From: Sulfuritalea hydrogenivorans sk43H
GTDB taxonomy: Bacteria; Pseudomonadota; Gammaproteobacteria; Burkholderiales; Rhodocyclaceae
Assembly: GCA_945870205.1 (NCBI GenBank)
Contig: CAMBRI010000007.1
Location: forward strand, 1 to 44,504
Length of the DNA: 44,504 bases
Reading direction: 5' to 3'
A program made the position numbers and the translations under genes. Positions 9,564-18,692 of this stretch are shown here, piece after piece. The notes under the pieces are model-generated. The model ran no database searches, was not told the DNA's origin, and was given only the letters and a program-made list of their open reading frames with translations. How positions within the stretch are numbered: position 1 is the stretch's first letter; the number at the start of each line of letters is the position of its first letter.

Positions 9564-9774
9564 GACGTTCTCCTGCGGGTCCGAATTGGCGCACCTTACC
9601 CCAGCCACCGTCCATCATCAAGGCCATTGAAACACCCATGGCCGTGTCGGTCGTTGCGCTTTGAGCAGGGCTTCCGTGCTGTGGCACAATGAACGGTGTG
9701 CTGCATTGCAGCAGCGCGCTGGCGCAAACTTATCCGGATACCGTTCCCCGCCCGCGGCAGGGGGCATAAAAATA

Positions 9775-12498
9775 ATGACAGTCCGCAATCTCGAATTCCT
9801 CTTCAGGCCGAAATCGGTCGCTGTCATCGCTGAACCCGACTCGCCCGGCTGTTATGCGGAAGTCGTGCTGCGCAATCTCGCGGCGGGCGGATTTTCGGGG
9901 CCAATCATTTCAGTCGCCGCGGAGAAGCGTTCGCTATTTGGACTCGGCGCCCATATCCACATGGATGAAATCGAGCTGGCGCCCGATCTGGCAATTGTCT
10001 GTGCGGCACTCGAGAATACCCCGCAAATCATTGCCAAACTCGGCGCACGAGGCACGCGCGCCGTTATCGTCGGCCCATCGATGCGGGACAAGACCGGCGG
10101 CGGCGAGGCTTTGGACATCCGCAAGGCCATCCTCGATGCGGCGCGGCCCCACCTGATGCGAGTTCTCGGACCGGGCAGCGGGGGGCTCGTGGTGCCCGCC
10201 AGCGGGCTCAACGCCAGCGTGGCGACGGTTACTCCGCTTCCCGGCAAGATTGCGCTGGTCGCCCAATCGACCTCCGTTGCGGCCTCGGTACTGGAAAGGG
10301 CTTGCGGCAAGGGAATCGGCTTTTCGGCGGCACTGCATCTGGGTGCCAGCGTCGATATCGATCTTGCCGACATCCTCGACTGGCTGGCGGCCGACCCCGA
10401 TACCGAAGCCATCCTGGTGCAACTGGATTCAATATCCGGCGGACGCAAGTTCATGTCGGCGGCACGCGCGGCGGCGCGCAACAAGCCGGTGGTGGCCATA
10501 CGCAACGGCAGGCTCGACGCCCGGCGCGAAAACGGGGGGCCGTTCACCCGTGATGACGTCTATGAAGCGGCATTGCGCCGCGCCGGCTGGGTCCGCATCG
10601 ATACCCTGGAAGACTTGTTCGATTCGGCCGAAGCCATGGCCCGCGTTCGTCCGATGCGCGGCCAGCGCCTGTGCATTCTGGCCAATGGCCACGGCCTCGG
10701 ACGGATTGCCGCCGACACGCTGCTGCGCTCCGGCGGGCGCCTCGCGACCCTGTCTGCGGATACCCGAGGACACCTCGGCGAACTGCTTGGCAAGGGCCTG
10801 ACTCTGGACAATCCGCTCGCCCTTCCGGCCGATTTATCCGCCGCCCAATGGGCCGGGGCACTCACGGAAGTGCTGGCGGACAACAACACGGACGCGGTGC
10901 TCACGGTCTGCTCGCCATCTCCGTTTGCGGCAAGCGCGGATGTCGCCAAGGCCATCTGCGAAGTGGCCCAGACCAGTCAGCGCAACGTATTCACCTGCTG
11001 GGTAGGCGGCGCGGCAATGCAGGAGGCACAGCAAATTGCGGCGAACCATGGTGTGTTGAGCCATGACTCGCCTGAAAAGGCGATTGCAATTTTCCAGGGC
11101 ATCGTCAATTACGAACGAAACCGGGAAATGCTGATACAGATGCCGCCGTCGGTGGCCGAGGATTTCATGCCGGACCTCGATGCGGCCCGCGGCGCGGTAA
11201 GCGAAGCAATCGATGCCGGTGCCGCCGACCTGCCGCCACGCCAGGCCAGAAACCTGCTGCAGGCCTATGGCATCGACGCCGCCGAATACCCGCTGGCTGG
11301 CAGCATCGATGCCGCGATTCTGGCCGCCGACGACATCGGCTACCCGGTCGATCTGAGTCTGGCGCTCGCCGGCACCACCGAGAATCGAGACATTGCCACC
11401 GGATTGCGCTCGCCGGCGGATATCCAGATTGCCGTGCGCAGCCTGCGCGGCAAGGCACGTAAGCAGTTTCCCGGCAGCCGCATCAGCGGCTACCAGCTGC
11501 GGCCCAGTGCGGCGCGCAGCGGGATCGGCGCCTTGCGGCTGGGCGCCGCCGACGACGCGGTTTTCGGTCCGGTCATTTTTCTTGGCCCGGCGTCTGCCAC
11601 GGCAACGGCCAGAGGCAATGGCATTGTCGCCGCCTTGCCGCCGCTCAACCTGGCGCTGGCACAAGACCTGGTGGCGCGCAGCCGCTTTGCCGACGATGCG
11701 CCGGATGAGGATCGACCCGCGCTGGAAGCGGCGGTAGCGACTGCGCTGGTACGCCTGTCGCAACTGCTCACGGACATCGACGAAGTGGCAGCCGTCGAAC
11801 TCGACCCGGTGCATGTCGAAACCACGGCGGTGCTTGCGCTGGGGGTCCGCATCCGCATTGAGAAGCGGGGGCGCAAGCTCGGTTTCCGGCGCTTCGCGAT
11901 CCGGCCCTATCCGAAAGAACTCGAGCGCCGGGTGGAGTGGGATGGCCGTCGGTTGTTGATCCGGCCCATCCGGCCCGAGGACGAGGCCACGCTCGGCGAC
12001 CTGCTGAACTCGCTTGATCCGGAAGATTCGCGCATGCGTTTCTTCGGCACCATGCGCAATCTGCCGCGATCCCAGCTCGCCCGCTTTACCCAGATCGACT
12101 ATGACCGCGAAATGGCGCTGGTGGCGATCGAACAGGACAGCAACGGCGTCGAACGCTCGCTGGGTGAGGTGCGTGCCATGGCCGACCCCGACAACCGGGT
12201 CGCCGACTTCGCCATCGTGGTCGGTTCCGACCTCAAGGGCAAGGGCCTCGGACGCCTGCTGCTTGCCAGCATCATCGACTACTCGCGTTCTCGCGGCATT
12301 GGCGAACTGCGCGGCGAAACCATGGCCGGCAACCAGCGCATGCAGCGACTGGCCCATGACCTGGGATTCGAGCTGAAGGCCGGGGCCGACATGGGTACGG
12401 TTGCGCTGCACCTTCAGTTGCGCGAACCCGAGCTTTCAGAACAAGCGGTGGCGAATCAGGCCGCCAGCAAGAGTCGCGGCCGCAAGCCGAAGGGCTGA
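9775..12498 (+). CDS. PatZ-like protein acetyltransferase: acyl-CoA-synthetase-like region plus GNAT
   Basis: 907 residues. The ATG at 9775 gives the family start (MTVRNLEFLFRPKSVAVI). Order: CoA-binding Rossmann domain (1-130), succinyl-CoA-ligase-like domain (about 140-430), ATP-grasp-like domain (about 480-690) and a C-terminal GNAT domain (about 720-890) with the acetyl-CoA loop LKGKGLGRLL. This layout is that of PatZ/Pka lysine acetyltransferases, which acetylate enzymes such as acetyl-CoA synthetase. The synthetase half looks catalytically dead: where active enzymes have SHTGALAGSD with the phospho-histidine there is ENGGPFTRDD, and the ATP-grasp lysine after GYPV is lost (GYPVDLSLA). 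It probably works as a ligand-sensing regulatory region, as proposed for PatZ. It stands alone; no acs gene is nearby. Confidence 0.87.
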   Translation: MTVRNLEFLFRPKSVAVIAEPDSPGCYAEVVLRNLAAGGFSGPIISVAAEKRSLFGLGAHIHMDEIELAPDLAIVCAALENTPQIIAKLGARGTRAVIVGPSMRDKTGGGEALDIRKAILDAARPHLMRVLGPGSGGLVVPASGLNASVATVTPLPGKIALVAQSTSVAASVLERACGKGIGFSAALHLGASVDIDLADILDWLAADPDTEAILVQLDSISGGRKFMSAARAAARNKPVVAIRNGRLDARRENGGPFTRDDVYEAALRRAGWVRIDTLEDLFDSAEAMARVRPMRGQRLCILANGHGLGRIAADTLLRSGGRLATLSADTRGHLGELLGKGLTLDNPLALPADLSAAQWAGALTEVLADNNTDAVLTVCSPSPFAASADVAKAICEVAQTSQRNVFTCWVGGAAMQEAQQIAANHGVLSHDSPEKAIAIFQGIVNYERNREMLIQMPPSVAEDFMPDLDAARGAVSEAIDAGAADLPPRQARNLLQAYGIDAAEYPLAGSIDAAILAADDIGYPVDLSLALAGTTENRDIATGLRSPADIQIAVRSLRGKARKQFPGSRISGYQLRPSAARSGIGALRLGAADDAVFGPVIFLGPASATATARGNGIVAALPPLNLALAQDLVARSRFADDAPDEDRPALEAAVATALVRLSQLLTDIDEVAAVELDPVHVETTAVLALGVRIRIEKRGRKLGFRRFAIRPYPKELERRVEWDGRRLLIRPIRPEDEATLGDLLNSLDPEDSRMRFFGTMRNLPRSQLARFTQIDYDREMALVAIEQDSNGVERSLGEVRAMADPDNRVADFAIVVGSDLKGKGLGRLLLASIIDYSRSRGIGELRGETMAGNQRMQRLAHDLGFELKAGADMGTVALHLQLREPELSEQAVANQAASKSRGRKPKG

Positions 12499-12610
12499 GA
12501 AACCCGGTGTGACTCTTGCTGTCCCGAGTCCCTGTCAGCACTGGCCTATTGACATCGGTCAACACCGGGGCTCCCGAACCCGGCAAGGCCACCACCCGGC
12601 AGCACCGAAG

Positions 12611-13858
12611 TCAGGTCCCGGGTCGGGCCGCGGAGGCTCCGGTGTGCATGTGTATCTGGCCGACAAAAACCATTGCCGTCAGCGTCGCCGCGATCGCCAG
12701 CCAGCCGACCATGCCGTAGCCGACAATCTGCCCCGCGGCATCGGCTGCGATCATCGCCCCGCCCACATAGGACGCGCAGCCCGATGCCAGTTGCTGCACG
12801 GCGCCGTTCATGGACAGGAAAGTCCCGCGCAGACGGGGCTGCACGGCGGAGGTGACGATCGCCATCGCCGGCACCATGCGGCCGGGAACAAAAACGAAGA
12901 ACACGGTGGACCAGAAGATCATGATCCACAACGGTACCGGCGTCAGGTGGGTCTGCACGAACAGCGGCACCATGGAGCACAGGGCCATCCAGCGGTAGAC
13001 CCGTATCTTGCCGTGGGCATCGGCCAGGCGGCCGACCAGGCGTGAAGTGAAAAATGTGGCGCAGCCGCCGAACAGGTAGATCAGCGGAATGTCTTCCTGC
13101 CGGATGTGCACATTCGCCGTGACATAGATGGTGATGTAGGGGATCACGGAAAAGCCGGAAAACATGATCAGGGCCATGAACACCAACGCGCGCAAATGAT
13201 TCGCATCGCGCAGCACGGCCAGCATCGCCGACAGGGGGTGGGCGCGCTCAGTCTCGCTCACGATCGCCGTCGGCAGATGCCCGCGCAGCACGGGAAGCAT
13301 TTTCCAGCCGAGCAGGAGGAATCCAAAGGACAGAGCGGCGATGAACATGAAGGGAAAGCGCCAGCCAAAATGATTGGCCAGGTACAGCGAGAGCGGCACC
13401 CCGGCCACGGTCGATAGCGAAAACGCCGACATGACCGTGCCACTGGCCCGGCCGCGACGCTCGAAGGGAATCAGGTCGCCGACCATGGTTTGCACCATCG
13501 AACCCAGCACGCCGCCAAACGCGCCGGCCGTGCCACGCGCTGCCAGCAGGCTCCAGTAGCCCGGCGCCAGACTGCAGGCCAGGGTTGCCAGGGCAAACAG
13601 GGCAAACATGGTCAGCAACAGGCGCTTGCGCTCGAAGCGGTCGACAAACATCGCCGCGAGCAGGCCGGTGAACGCCGCCGAAAACGTATAGGAAGAAACC
13701 AGCAGGCCAAACTCGTGGGTACCGACGCCGAGTTCCCGCATCAGGATCGGGCCCAAGGGCATCATCACCATGAAGTCGAGGATGTGGGCGAACTGAATCC
13801 CGGCCAGGGTCAGCAGCAGGGCGCGTTCGCGCGCGGGATCGAGGGCTTCGGGAGTCAT
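12611..13858 (-). CDS. Major facilitator superfamily transporter
   Basis: 415 residues with about 12 hydrophobic segments. It has the loop 2-3 motif A-like sequence DRFERKRLL and a second copy region VGRLADAHGKIRVYRW in the C-terminal half. It resembles drug- or sugar-efflux type MFS carriers (AraJ-like), but the substrate cannot be told. It starts 5 bases after the stop of the LysR gene on the same strand, so the regulator and transporter form an operon. The operon is divergent from the flavodoxin-pirin pair. Export of a quinone-like or electrophilic compound would fit the context, which is inference. Confidence 0.88.
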   Translation of the reverse strand: MTPEALDPARERALLLTLAGIQFAHILDFMVMMPLGPILMRELGVGTHEFGLLVSSYTFSAAFTGLLAAMFVDRFERKRLLLTMFALFALATLACSLAPGYWSLLAARGTAGAFGGVLGSMVQTMVGDLIPFERRGRASGTVMSAFSLSTVAGVPLSLYLANHFGWRFPFMFIAALSFGFLLLGWKMLPVLRGHLPTAIVSETERAHPLSAMLAVLRDANHLRALVFMALIMFSGFSVIPYITIYVTANVHIRQEDIPLIYLFGGCATFFTSRLVGRLADAHGKIRVYRWMALCSMVPLFVQTHLTPVPLWIMIFWSTVFFVFVPGRMVPAMAIVTSAVQPRLRGTFLSMNGAVQQLASGCASYVGGAMIAADAAGQIVGYGMVGWLAIAATLTAMVFVGQIHMHTGASAARPGT

Positions 13859-13863
13859 GAGGG

Positions 13864-14760
13864 CTAAGGCGAATCAAGAGCGCCCGGCAACTGCAGCCGC
13901 GCGCGCCACCACTTCAGCGCCTCGCCTTCAGCGTCGAGTTTCCATGCCAGCCACAGCGGTTCGCTGGCGCGCACTTCGGCCACCTCCCGCGCGACCAGTT
14001 CGCGCTTCGTCAGCGCGGCGTCGATGCGACAGCGCGGCAGGAAGCCATAGCCCAGCCCGGCGATCTGCAGCGCTATCTTCGCCTCGATGTTGGACACGGT
14101 GATGCGCGACTGCCCGGACAATACGCCGATGCTGCGCGTGGGCAGCAGGCGGGCGCTGTCGGCAACGACAATGGCCGTATGCACCAGAAAATCGTCCGCC
14201 GTCAGTGGGTGGTCGATGCGCGCCAGCGGATGCTGCGGCGCGACGCAGAAGACGAACTCGATATCGCGCAGGCGCCTGGCCTGCTGCCCAAAGCCGGGCG
14301 GCGGATCGCCGACCGCCAGCACCAGATCCGCGCGGCCTTCGCGCAAGGCCTCCCAGCTTCCGGTCATGACTTCGCTGCTGATGCGCAAGCGCGTTCCGCA
14401 GCCCAGCGCCTCGAAAGCGCGGATGTCATCGACCAGTGCCGCAGTAGGCAACAGGGAATCGTGCACCAGGCGCAATTCGGATTCGTAGCCGGTGGCGATG
14501 CGGCGCAGGCGCGATTCGAGATCGGCCGCGGAGCGCAGCAGCCAGCGGCCTTCATTCAGCAACTCGCTGCCGGCCGGCGTCAGGGTTACGCGCGGCCCGC
14601 GGCGGACGAAGAGCGGGAAGCCGAGTTGTTCCTCGAGTTTTGCCACCGTATAGGAAATCGTCGAGGGCACCTTGTGCAGGGCCTCGGCGGCAGCGGCAAA
14701 GGAACCGCCGCGATCGATGGCGTCAATGATCTCGATGGCATCGAGGGTCAGCTTGAGCAT
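13864..14760 (-). CDS. LysR-family transcriptional regulator
   Basis: 298 residues, the normal LysR length. The N-terminal winged helix-turn-helix (about 5-62) reads AIDRGGSFAAAAEALHKVPSTISYTVAKLEEQLGFPLFVRRG with all the usual landmarks (shortened here: SFAAAAEALHK, STISYTVAKLE). A periplasmic-binding-like sensor domain follows (about 90-290). It is divergent from the flavodoxin-pirin genes and directly upstream of the MFS gene, so it probably controls both units in response to a small effector. A T-N11-A dyad lies 16-30 bases upstream of its start codon. Confidence 0.92.
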   Translation of the reverse strand: MLKLTLDAIEIIDAIDRGGSFAAAAEALHKVPSTISYTVAKLEEQLGFPLFVRRGPRVTLTPAGSELLNEGRWLLRSAADLESRLRRIATGYESELRLVHDSLLPTAALVDDIRAFEALGCGTRLRISSEVMTGSWEALREGRADLVLAVGDPPPGFGQQARRLRDIEFVFCVAPQHPLARIDHPLTADDFLVHTAIVVADSARLLPTRSIGVLSGQSRITVSNIEAKIALQIAGLGYGFLPRCRIDAALTKRELVAREVAEVRASEPLWLAWKLDAEGEALKWWRARLQLPGALDSP

Positions 14761-14775
14761 GGGACTGTATCAATA

Positions 14776-14790
14776 ATCGAAAACATCGAT
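14776..14790. promoter_or_regulatory. LysR-type operator (T-N11-A dyad)
   Basis: ATCGAAAACATCGAT is a perfect inverted repeat (ATCGA-N5-TCGAT) that contains the T-N11-A core of LysR-family sites. It lies 16-30 bases upstream of the lysR start, as expected for an autorepression and divergent-activation site. Confidence 0.6.
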
Positions 14791-14896
14791 CATAGCCTGG
14801 GAAAAGTCTCACGAGCGAATGGCTTGTAATGCCTGATACTACACTTACTCGACTATTTCACTCAACTTTGATCCGGAGCTGGTTGAGGAAAGTTTT

Positions 14897-14925
14897 TTGA
14901 TACATCATCAGATAAATCGAATATT
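14897..14925 (+). promoter_or_regulatory. Possible sigma-70 promoter of the flavodoxin-pirin operon
   Basis: TTGATA, 17 bases, then AATATT, followed by AGGAGA 6 bases before the flavodoxin start codon. The -10 is imperfect, which would fit an activator-dependent promoter. Confidence 0.45.
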
Positions 14926-14942
14926 TCAACAGGAGATTTGCC

Positions 14943-15518
14943 ATGTCTCACACAGTCATCGTTTATCACAGCGGCTACGGCCACACCCGCAAGCAGGCCG
15001 AGGCCGTGCAAAAGGGCGCTGCCGGCGTCGCCAATGCCACCGCCGAACTGCTCGAAATCAGTGCCGAGGGCGAACTGCTCGCTGCCTCCTGGGAAAAGCT
15101 GGAGGCCGCCGATGCCATCGTCTTCGGCACGCCGACCTACATGGGCGGGCCCTCGTGGCAGTTCAAGCGCTTTGCTGATGCCAGTTCCAAGCCCTGGTTC
15201 GGATCCAAGTGGAAGAACAAGATTGCCGCCGGCTTCACCAATTCGGCATCGGTGAACGGCGACAAGTCGTCGACCCTGAACTACCTGTTCACGCTCTCTA
15301 TGCAGCAAGGCATGGTCTGGATCGGCACCGGGATGATGCCCGCCAACAGCAAGGCGGCGCAGCGCAATGACCTGAACTGGCTGGGCGCCTTTTCGGGTGC
15401 CATGGCGCAGTCGCCGTCGGATGCCAGTCCCGAAGAAGGCCCGCTGCCCGGCGACCTTGAAACCGCACGCCTGTTCGGTTGCCGCATCGCCGAAGCCGCA
15501 GCGCGCTGGAACCGCTGA
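14943..15518 (+). CDS. Flavodoxin-family protein (WrbA/NAD(P)H:quinone oxidoreductase-like)
   Basis: 191 residues. The N-terminal phosphate loop YHSGYGHTRKQAEAV (about 8-22) and the FMN-contact segment FGTPTYMGGPSWQFKRF (about 60-76) mark a WrbA-like flavodoxin fold. Such proteins reduce quinones by two electrons in the cytoplasm. AGGAGA lies 6 bases before the ATG. The pirin gene follows after 25 bases, a frequent pairing linked to quinone or flavonoid stress and controlled here by the divergent LysR regulator. Confidence 0.88.
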   Translation: MSHTVIVYHSGYGHTRKQAEAVQKGAAGVANATAELLEISAEGELLAASWEKLEAADAIVFGTPTYMGGPSWQFKRFADASSKPWFGSKWKNKIAAGFTNSASVNGDKSSTLNYLFTLSMQQGMVWIGTGMMPANSKAAQRNDLNWLGAFSGAMAQSPSDASPEEGPLPGDLETARLFGCRIAEAAARWNR

Positions 15519-15543
15519 CACGTCACGACCTGAGGAGACAGAC

Positions 15544-16263
15544 ATGCTTGAACTGCGCAAGGCTGCCGAACGCGGGGCGGCCAACTTCGGCTGGCTCGAT
15601 TCGCGCCACACATTTTCCTTTGGCAACTACCATGATCCACGCCAAGTCGGCTTTTCCGACCTGCTGGTGATCAATGATGATCGGGTCGAACCCGGCATGG
15701 GCTTCGGCACCCATCCGCATCGCGACATGGAGATTTTCTCCTACGTGCTGGAAGGTGCGCTGGAACACAAGGATTCAATGGGCACGGGCTCGGTGATTCG
15801 CCCCGGCGACGTTCAGATGATGAGCGCCGGCAGCGGCATCACCCACAGCGAGTTCAATCCTTCGCCTCAGGAATCGGTGCATTTCCTGCAGATCTGGATC
15901 ATGCCGAACCGGCTGCGCGTCACTCCGCGCTACCAGCAGCAGAATTTTTCGGCCGCGGACAAGCGTGGCCGGTTGCGCCTGATCATTGCGCCCGACGCCG
16001 AGGACGGCGCGCTAAGCGTGTACCAGGATGCGCGGGTGTATGCCGGACTGTTCGATGGCGCCGAGCGCGCCGAGTTCGAGGTCGCAGTCGGACGCTACGC
16101 CTATGTCCATGTCGCGCGCGGCTCGCTGCGAATCAATGGCATTGCCATGGAAGCCGGCGATGGCGCCCGCGTGCGCAATGCCGGCACGCTGGTTTTCGAG
16201 GGCGGAGCGGATGCCGAAGTACTGCTGTTCGACCTGCGTCCGGCCGAGTTGCCGATGCGCTGA
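15544..16263 (+). CDS. Pirin family protein (quercetinase-like bicupin)
   Basis: 239 residues, starting at the ATG after GAGGAGA; the frame extending upstream overlaps the flavodoxin gene and has no support. The N-terminal cupin carries the pirin metal ligands His57, His59, His101 and Glu103 (GTHPHRDMEIF and SAGSGITHSEFN). The C-terminal cupin is PF17954-like without a metal site. Bacterial pirins such as YhaK/YhhW act as quercetin 2,3-dioxygenases or redox sensors. It is probably co-transcribed with the flavodoxin gene. Confidence 0.92.
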   Translation: MLELRKAAERGAANFGWLDSRHTFSFGNYHDPRQVGFSDLLVINDDRVEPGMGFGTHPHRDMEIFSYVLEGALEHKDSMGTGSVIRPGDVQMMSAGSGITHSEFNPSPQESVHFLQIWIMPNRLRVTPRYQQQNFSAADKRGRLRLIIAPDAEDGALSVYQDARVYAGLFDGAERAEFEVAVGRYAYVHVARGSLRINGIAMEAGDGARVRNAGTLVFEGGADAEVLLFDLRPAELPMR

Positions 16264-16421
16264 AACCGCCCGGAGCAAGACAGAATGGCGGCTTCAAACT
16301 TACGGAGCCACGCATTTCCATTCGCCTGCTCGCCGCCGCAGTGCGCTCTGCACGGGGATTTGGTGCCGAAATCACCGCATTCGACCTGCGCGCCGAATTT
16401 TTGCCACCCTATGGCGGCGAT

Positions 16422-17216
16422 TCAGGCAAGTTGCTGTCGCAGCTCGGCCAGATAGCGCAGCCCGGCGATCGCCCGGCTGCCGTACCACGAGAGCATTTCG
16501 CCATCGACGCGGGTGACCGGCCGCTGGGCCAGCGTGGCGACCTCTGCCAGATGCCGATCCGTGAAAGCATACGGTTCCGAAGGCAGCAGCACACGTCGCA
16601 CGTCGCTCAGCCAGGGTGCGTCCCAGGAAAACTCCGGGAAGCGCGAGGGGGCGTCGACGGGCAGTGTGTCCCAGCCCGCCGCGTCAAGCATGGCAGCGAT
16701 GTAGGTATCGCGCCGCACGGTCATCCAGGGCTCACGCCAGATCGGATAGAGCACGGACTCGCGCGGCTGGCTCACGCTGATCCGGGCCAGCGCCTCGCGC
16801 GCCGCAGCGAAGCCATCGGCAAGCCCGGCGGCCTCGGCATCGCGGCCGAACACTCCACCAAGCAACGCATACAGGCCCAGGTTGTCATCCACGATTCGTG
16901 GATGCACGACGATCACGCGGGGAACGAATTGCGCCATCGCCTCGACCGCGTCGCGGCGGTTCTCATCGATGTCGGCGATCAGGTGCGTCGGCGCCAGTTG
17001 CCGAACGACATCGAGCTTGACGTCCTTGGTGCCGCCTACTTTGGGAATATGCCGCAGGACTTGCCGCGGATGAACGCAAAAGCCGGTGCGGCCGACCAGG
17101 CGATCCGCCAGGCCCAGATCGCAGATGAGTTCCGTCAGGCTGGGTACCAGGCTGACAATGCGCGGTACGCCGTCATACCGCTGATGCAGGCAGCCGAGGG
17201 AGTCGATCAGGGGCAT
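16422..17216 (-). CDS. Cobalamin- or metal-binding helical-backbone protein (BtuF/TroA fold)
   Basis: 264 residues. The sequence RIVSLVPSLTELICDLGLADRLVGRTGFC is the typical BtuF/FepB-like opening, followed by PKVGGTKDVKLDVVRQLAPTHLIAD (quoted in pieces: PKVGGTK, LAPTHLIAD). The long interdomain helix and WREPWMTVRRDTYIAAML resemble the cobalamin-binding subgroup. No signal peptide or lipobox is visible from this start, and no ABC permease or ATPase is adjacent. It may therefore be a cytoplasmic ligand-binding protein, or its true start may differ. Its start overlaps the SDR stop by one base (TAATG), so it is the last gene of the argS operon. Confidence 0.8.
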   Translation of the reverse strand: MPLIDSLGCLHQRYDGVPRIVSLVPSLTELICDLGLADRLVGRTGFCVHPRQVLRHIPKVGGTKDVKLDVVRQLAPTHLIADIDENRRDAVEAMAQFVPRVIVVHPRIVDDNLGLYALLGGVFGRDAEAAGLADGFAAAREALARISVSQPRESVLYPIWREPWMTVRRDTYIAAMLDAAGWDTLPVDAPSRFPEFSWDAPWLSDVRRVLLPSEPYAFTDRHLAEVATLAQRPVTRVDGEMLSWYGSRAIAGLRYLAELRQQLA

Positions 17217-18001
17217 TACAGATCCAGACCGCGCGGTTTCCTTCCGGCATGGGCGAACAGGGCGTCGAACACCGGGTTGGGCAACAGGCGCATGAGTTTC
17301 GCGACCACGCCCATCTGCCAGGGAATCACGGCATAGCTGGTGCCGCGCGCAATGGCACGCGCAAAGCGGCGCGCGGCTTCGTCGGCCGGAAGCAGGAACG
17401 GCATCGGGTAGCTGTTCACCGCCGTCATGGGCGTCGCGATATAACCCGGCGCGATAGTGACCACCTTGACCCCGCTACCGCGCAACTCGACACGCAGCGC
17501 TTCCAGGTAGGCGATGGTCGCGGCCTTCGAGGCGCAGTAGGCACCTGCTCCGGGCAGGCCCCGAATGCCAGCCACCGAAGCGATGCCGACCAGGCGCCCG
17601 CTGCCGCGCGCCTTCATGGCTGCGATGAATGGCTGGAAGGTTTGCGCCATGCCCATCACGTTGGTTTCGAACACGCTGCGAAAGGCGGCCAGATCGCCCG
17701 CCTCGGCAGCCAAGGTGCCGACTGAGATGCCGGCATTGGCGATGACGATGTCCGGGCAGCCGCAGCGCCCGATGAAATCCGATGCTGCCGCCTGCAGTGC
17801 CGCAGCATCGGCCACATCCAGCGGATAACAGGCGTGGCTGCCGGGCAGCGCCGCCGCCAGGTCCGCAAGCCGGTCCGCGCGACGTGCGGCCAGACCAAGA
17901 GTGGCGTCCTCTGCCGCGTAGTGCCGGGCCAGCGCCTCGCCGATGCCGCTGGATGCGCCGGTCAGAAAACAGGCAGTTTGCGTAGAGGCCGGGGCCGGCA
18001 T
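17216..18001 (-). CDS. Short-chain dehydrogenase/reductase (SDR)
   Basis: 261 residues from the ATG at 18001; the longer frame to 18097 would overlap dsbA. It has the Rossmann TGASSGIG motif (14-21), NAGIS, and the catalytic Ser142, Tyr155 and Lys159 (GAGAYCASKAA). It is a classical SDR of NADP(H) type, with Arg40-Arg41 after the second strand. The C-terminal part, VIPWQMGVVAKLMRLLPNPVFDALFA, resembles membrane-associated SDRs. The substrate cannot be predicted. It lies 40 bases after dsbA on the same strand. Confidence 0.9.
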   Translation of the reverse strand: MPAPASTQTACFLTGASSGIGEALARHYAAEDATLGLAARRADRLADLAAALPGSHACYPLDVADAAALQAAASDFIGRCGCPDIVIANAGISVGTLAAEAGDLAAFRSVFETNVMGMAQTFQPFIAAMKARGSGRLVGIASVAGIRGLPGAGAYCASKAATIAYLEALRVELRGSGVKVVTIAPGYIATPMTAVNSYPMPFLLPADEAARRFARAIARGTSYAVIPWQMGVVAKLMRLLPNPVFDALFAHAGRKPRGLDL

Positions 18002-18041
18002 TCTCGGCGTCAAGCGCTGCAGCCGCGACCCGGCAATGGCA

Positions 18042-18683
18042 CTATTTTCCGCCCGCTTCGTGGCGGACGCGCGCCACCAGAGTATCGATGACGGCAATCA
18101 GTTCCTCGTAATTCCCCTGGGTGATTGCCTGATAGCGACCCTGCACCACCACCGCCGGAACGCCCGTCAAGCCGGCCGCCTGGGTAGTTTCCCGGGCCTG
18201 CCGTACGCGGCTTTGCACACCAAAAGAGGCCCAGATTTCGCCGAATTTTCTGGCGTCAATCCCCTTCTTCGCCACCCATTCGAGCAGGACCTTGTCGTCA
18301 TCGAGGCGCTGGCGGTCAACATGTATCGCATTGAACACGTCGACATGCAGCTTCTCCAGCAGATTCATGGCTTCCAGCGTGTAGTAGAGCCGGGCGCCGG
18401 GCGCCCACTTGTCGTTGGGAAATATCGTCGGTACGCGGCGAAAGCTCACGTCGGCCGGGAGCTTTTTCACCCACGCCGCGAGGACCGGCTCGAAGTCGAA
18501 GCAATGCGGGCAGCCGTACCAGAAGAATTCGATGACCTCGATCTTGTTCTGCTCGACCACCAGCGGCGGCGTGAGCACACGGAAATCCCGGCCCGCCTTC
18601 AGTTCAGCGGCGCCCACGCCAAACGCCAGGCCCATACCAAGCGTCACCAGCAACGCTGTCAGAACTCCACGCAATGCCACCAT
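18042..18683 (-). CDS. dsbA: Periplasmic thiol:disulfide interchange protein DsbA
   Basis: 213 residues. A Sec signal peptide (about 1-25, ending FGVGAAE) precedes a thioredoxin fold with the active site Cys58-Pro-His-Cys61 (FFWYGCPHCFDFEP) and the cis-proline loop GLTGVPAVVV. The helical insertion lies between them. It introduces disulfide bonds into exported proteins and is reoxidised by DsbB, which is not in the window. It follows the SPOR gene by 9 bases and is part of the argS operon, an arrangement common in betaproteobacteria. Confidence 0.95.
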   Translation of the reverse strand: MVALRGVLTALLVTLGMGLAFGVGAAELKAGRDFRVLTPPLVVEQNKIEVIEFFWYGCPHCFDFEPVLAAWVKKLPADVSFRRVPTIFPNDKWAPGARLYYTLEAMNLLEKLHVDVFNAIHVDRQRLDDDKVLLEWVAKKGIDARKFGEIWASFGVQSRVRQARETTQAAGLTGVPAVVVQGRYQAITQGNYEELIAVIDTLVARVRHEAGGK

Positions 18684-18692
18684 GTCTGCCTC

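Noticed and set aside
10834-12411. 525-residue open frame on the minus strand
   Set aside because: Antisense to the PatZ-like gene; repetitive Ala/Arg/Gln composition and no recognisable domain.
12549-12562. TTGAC-ATCG-GTCAA, an FNR/DNR-like box
   Set aside because: It lies between two convergent genes, with no promoter or start codon in range, so no regulatory target is visible.
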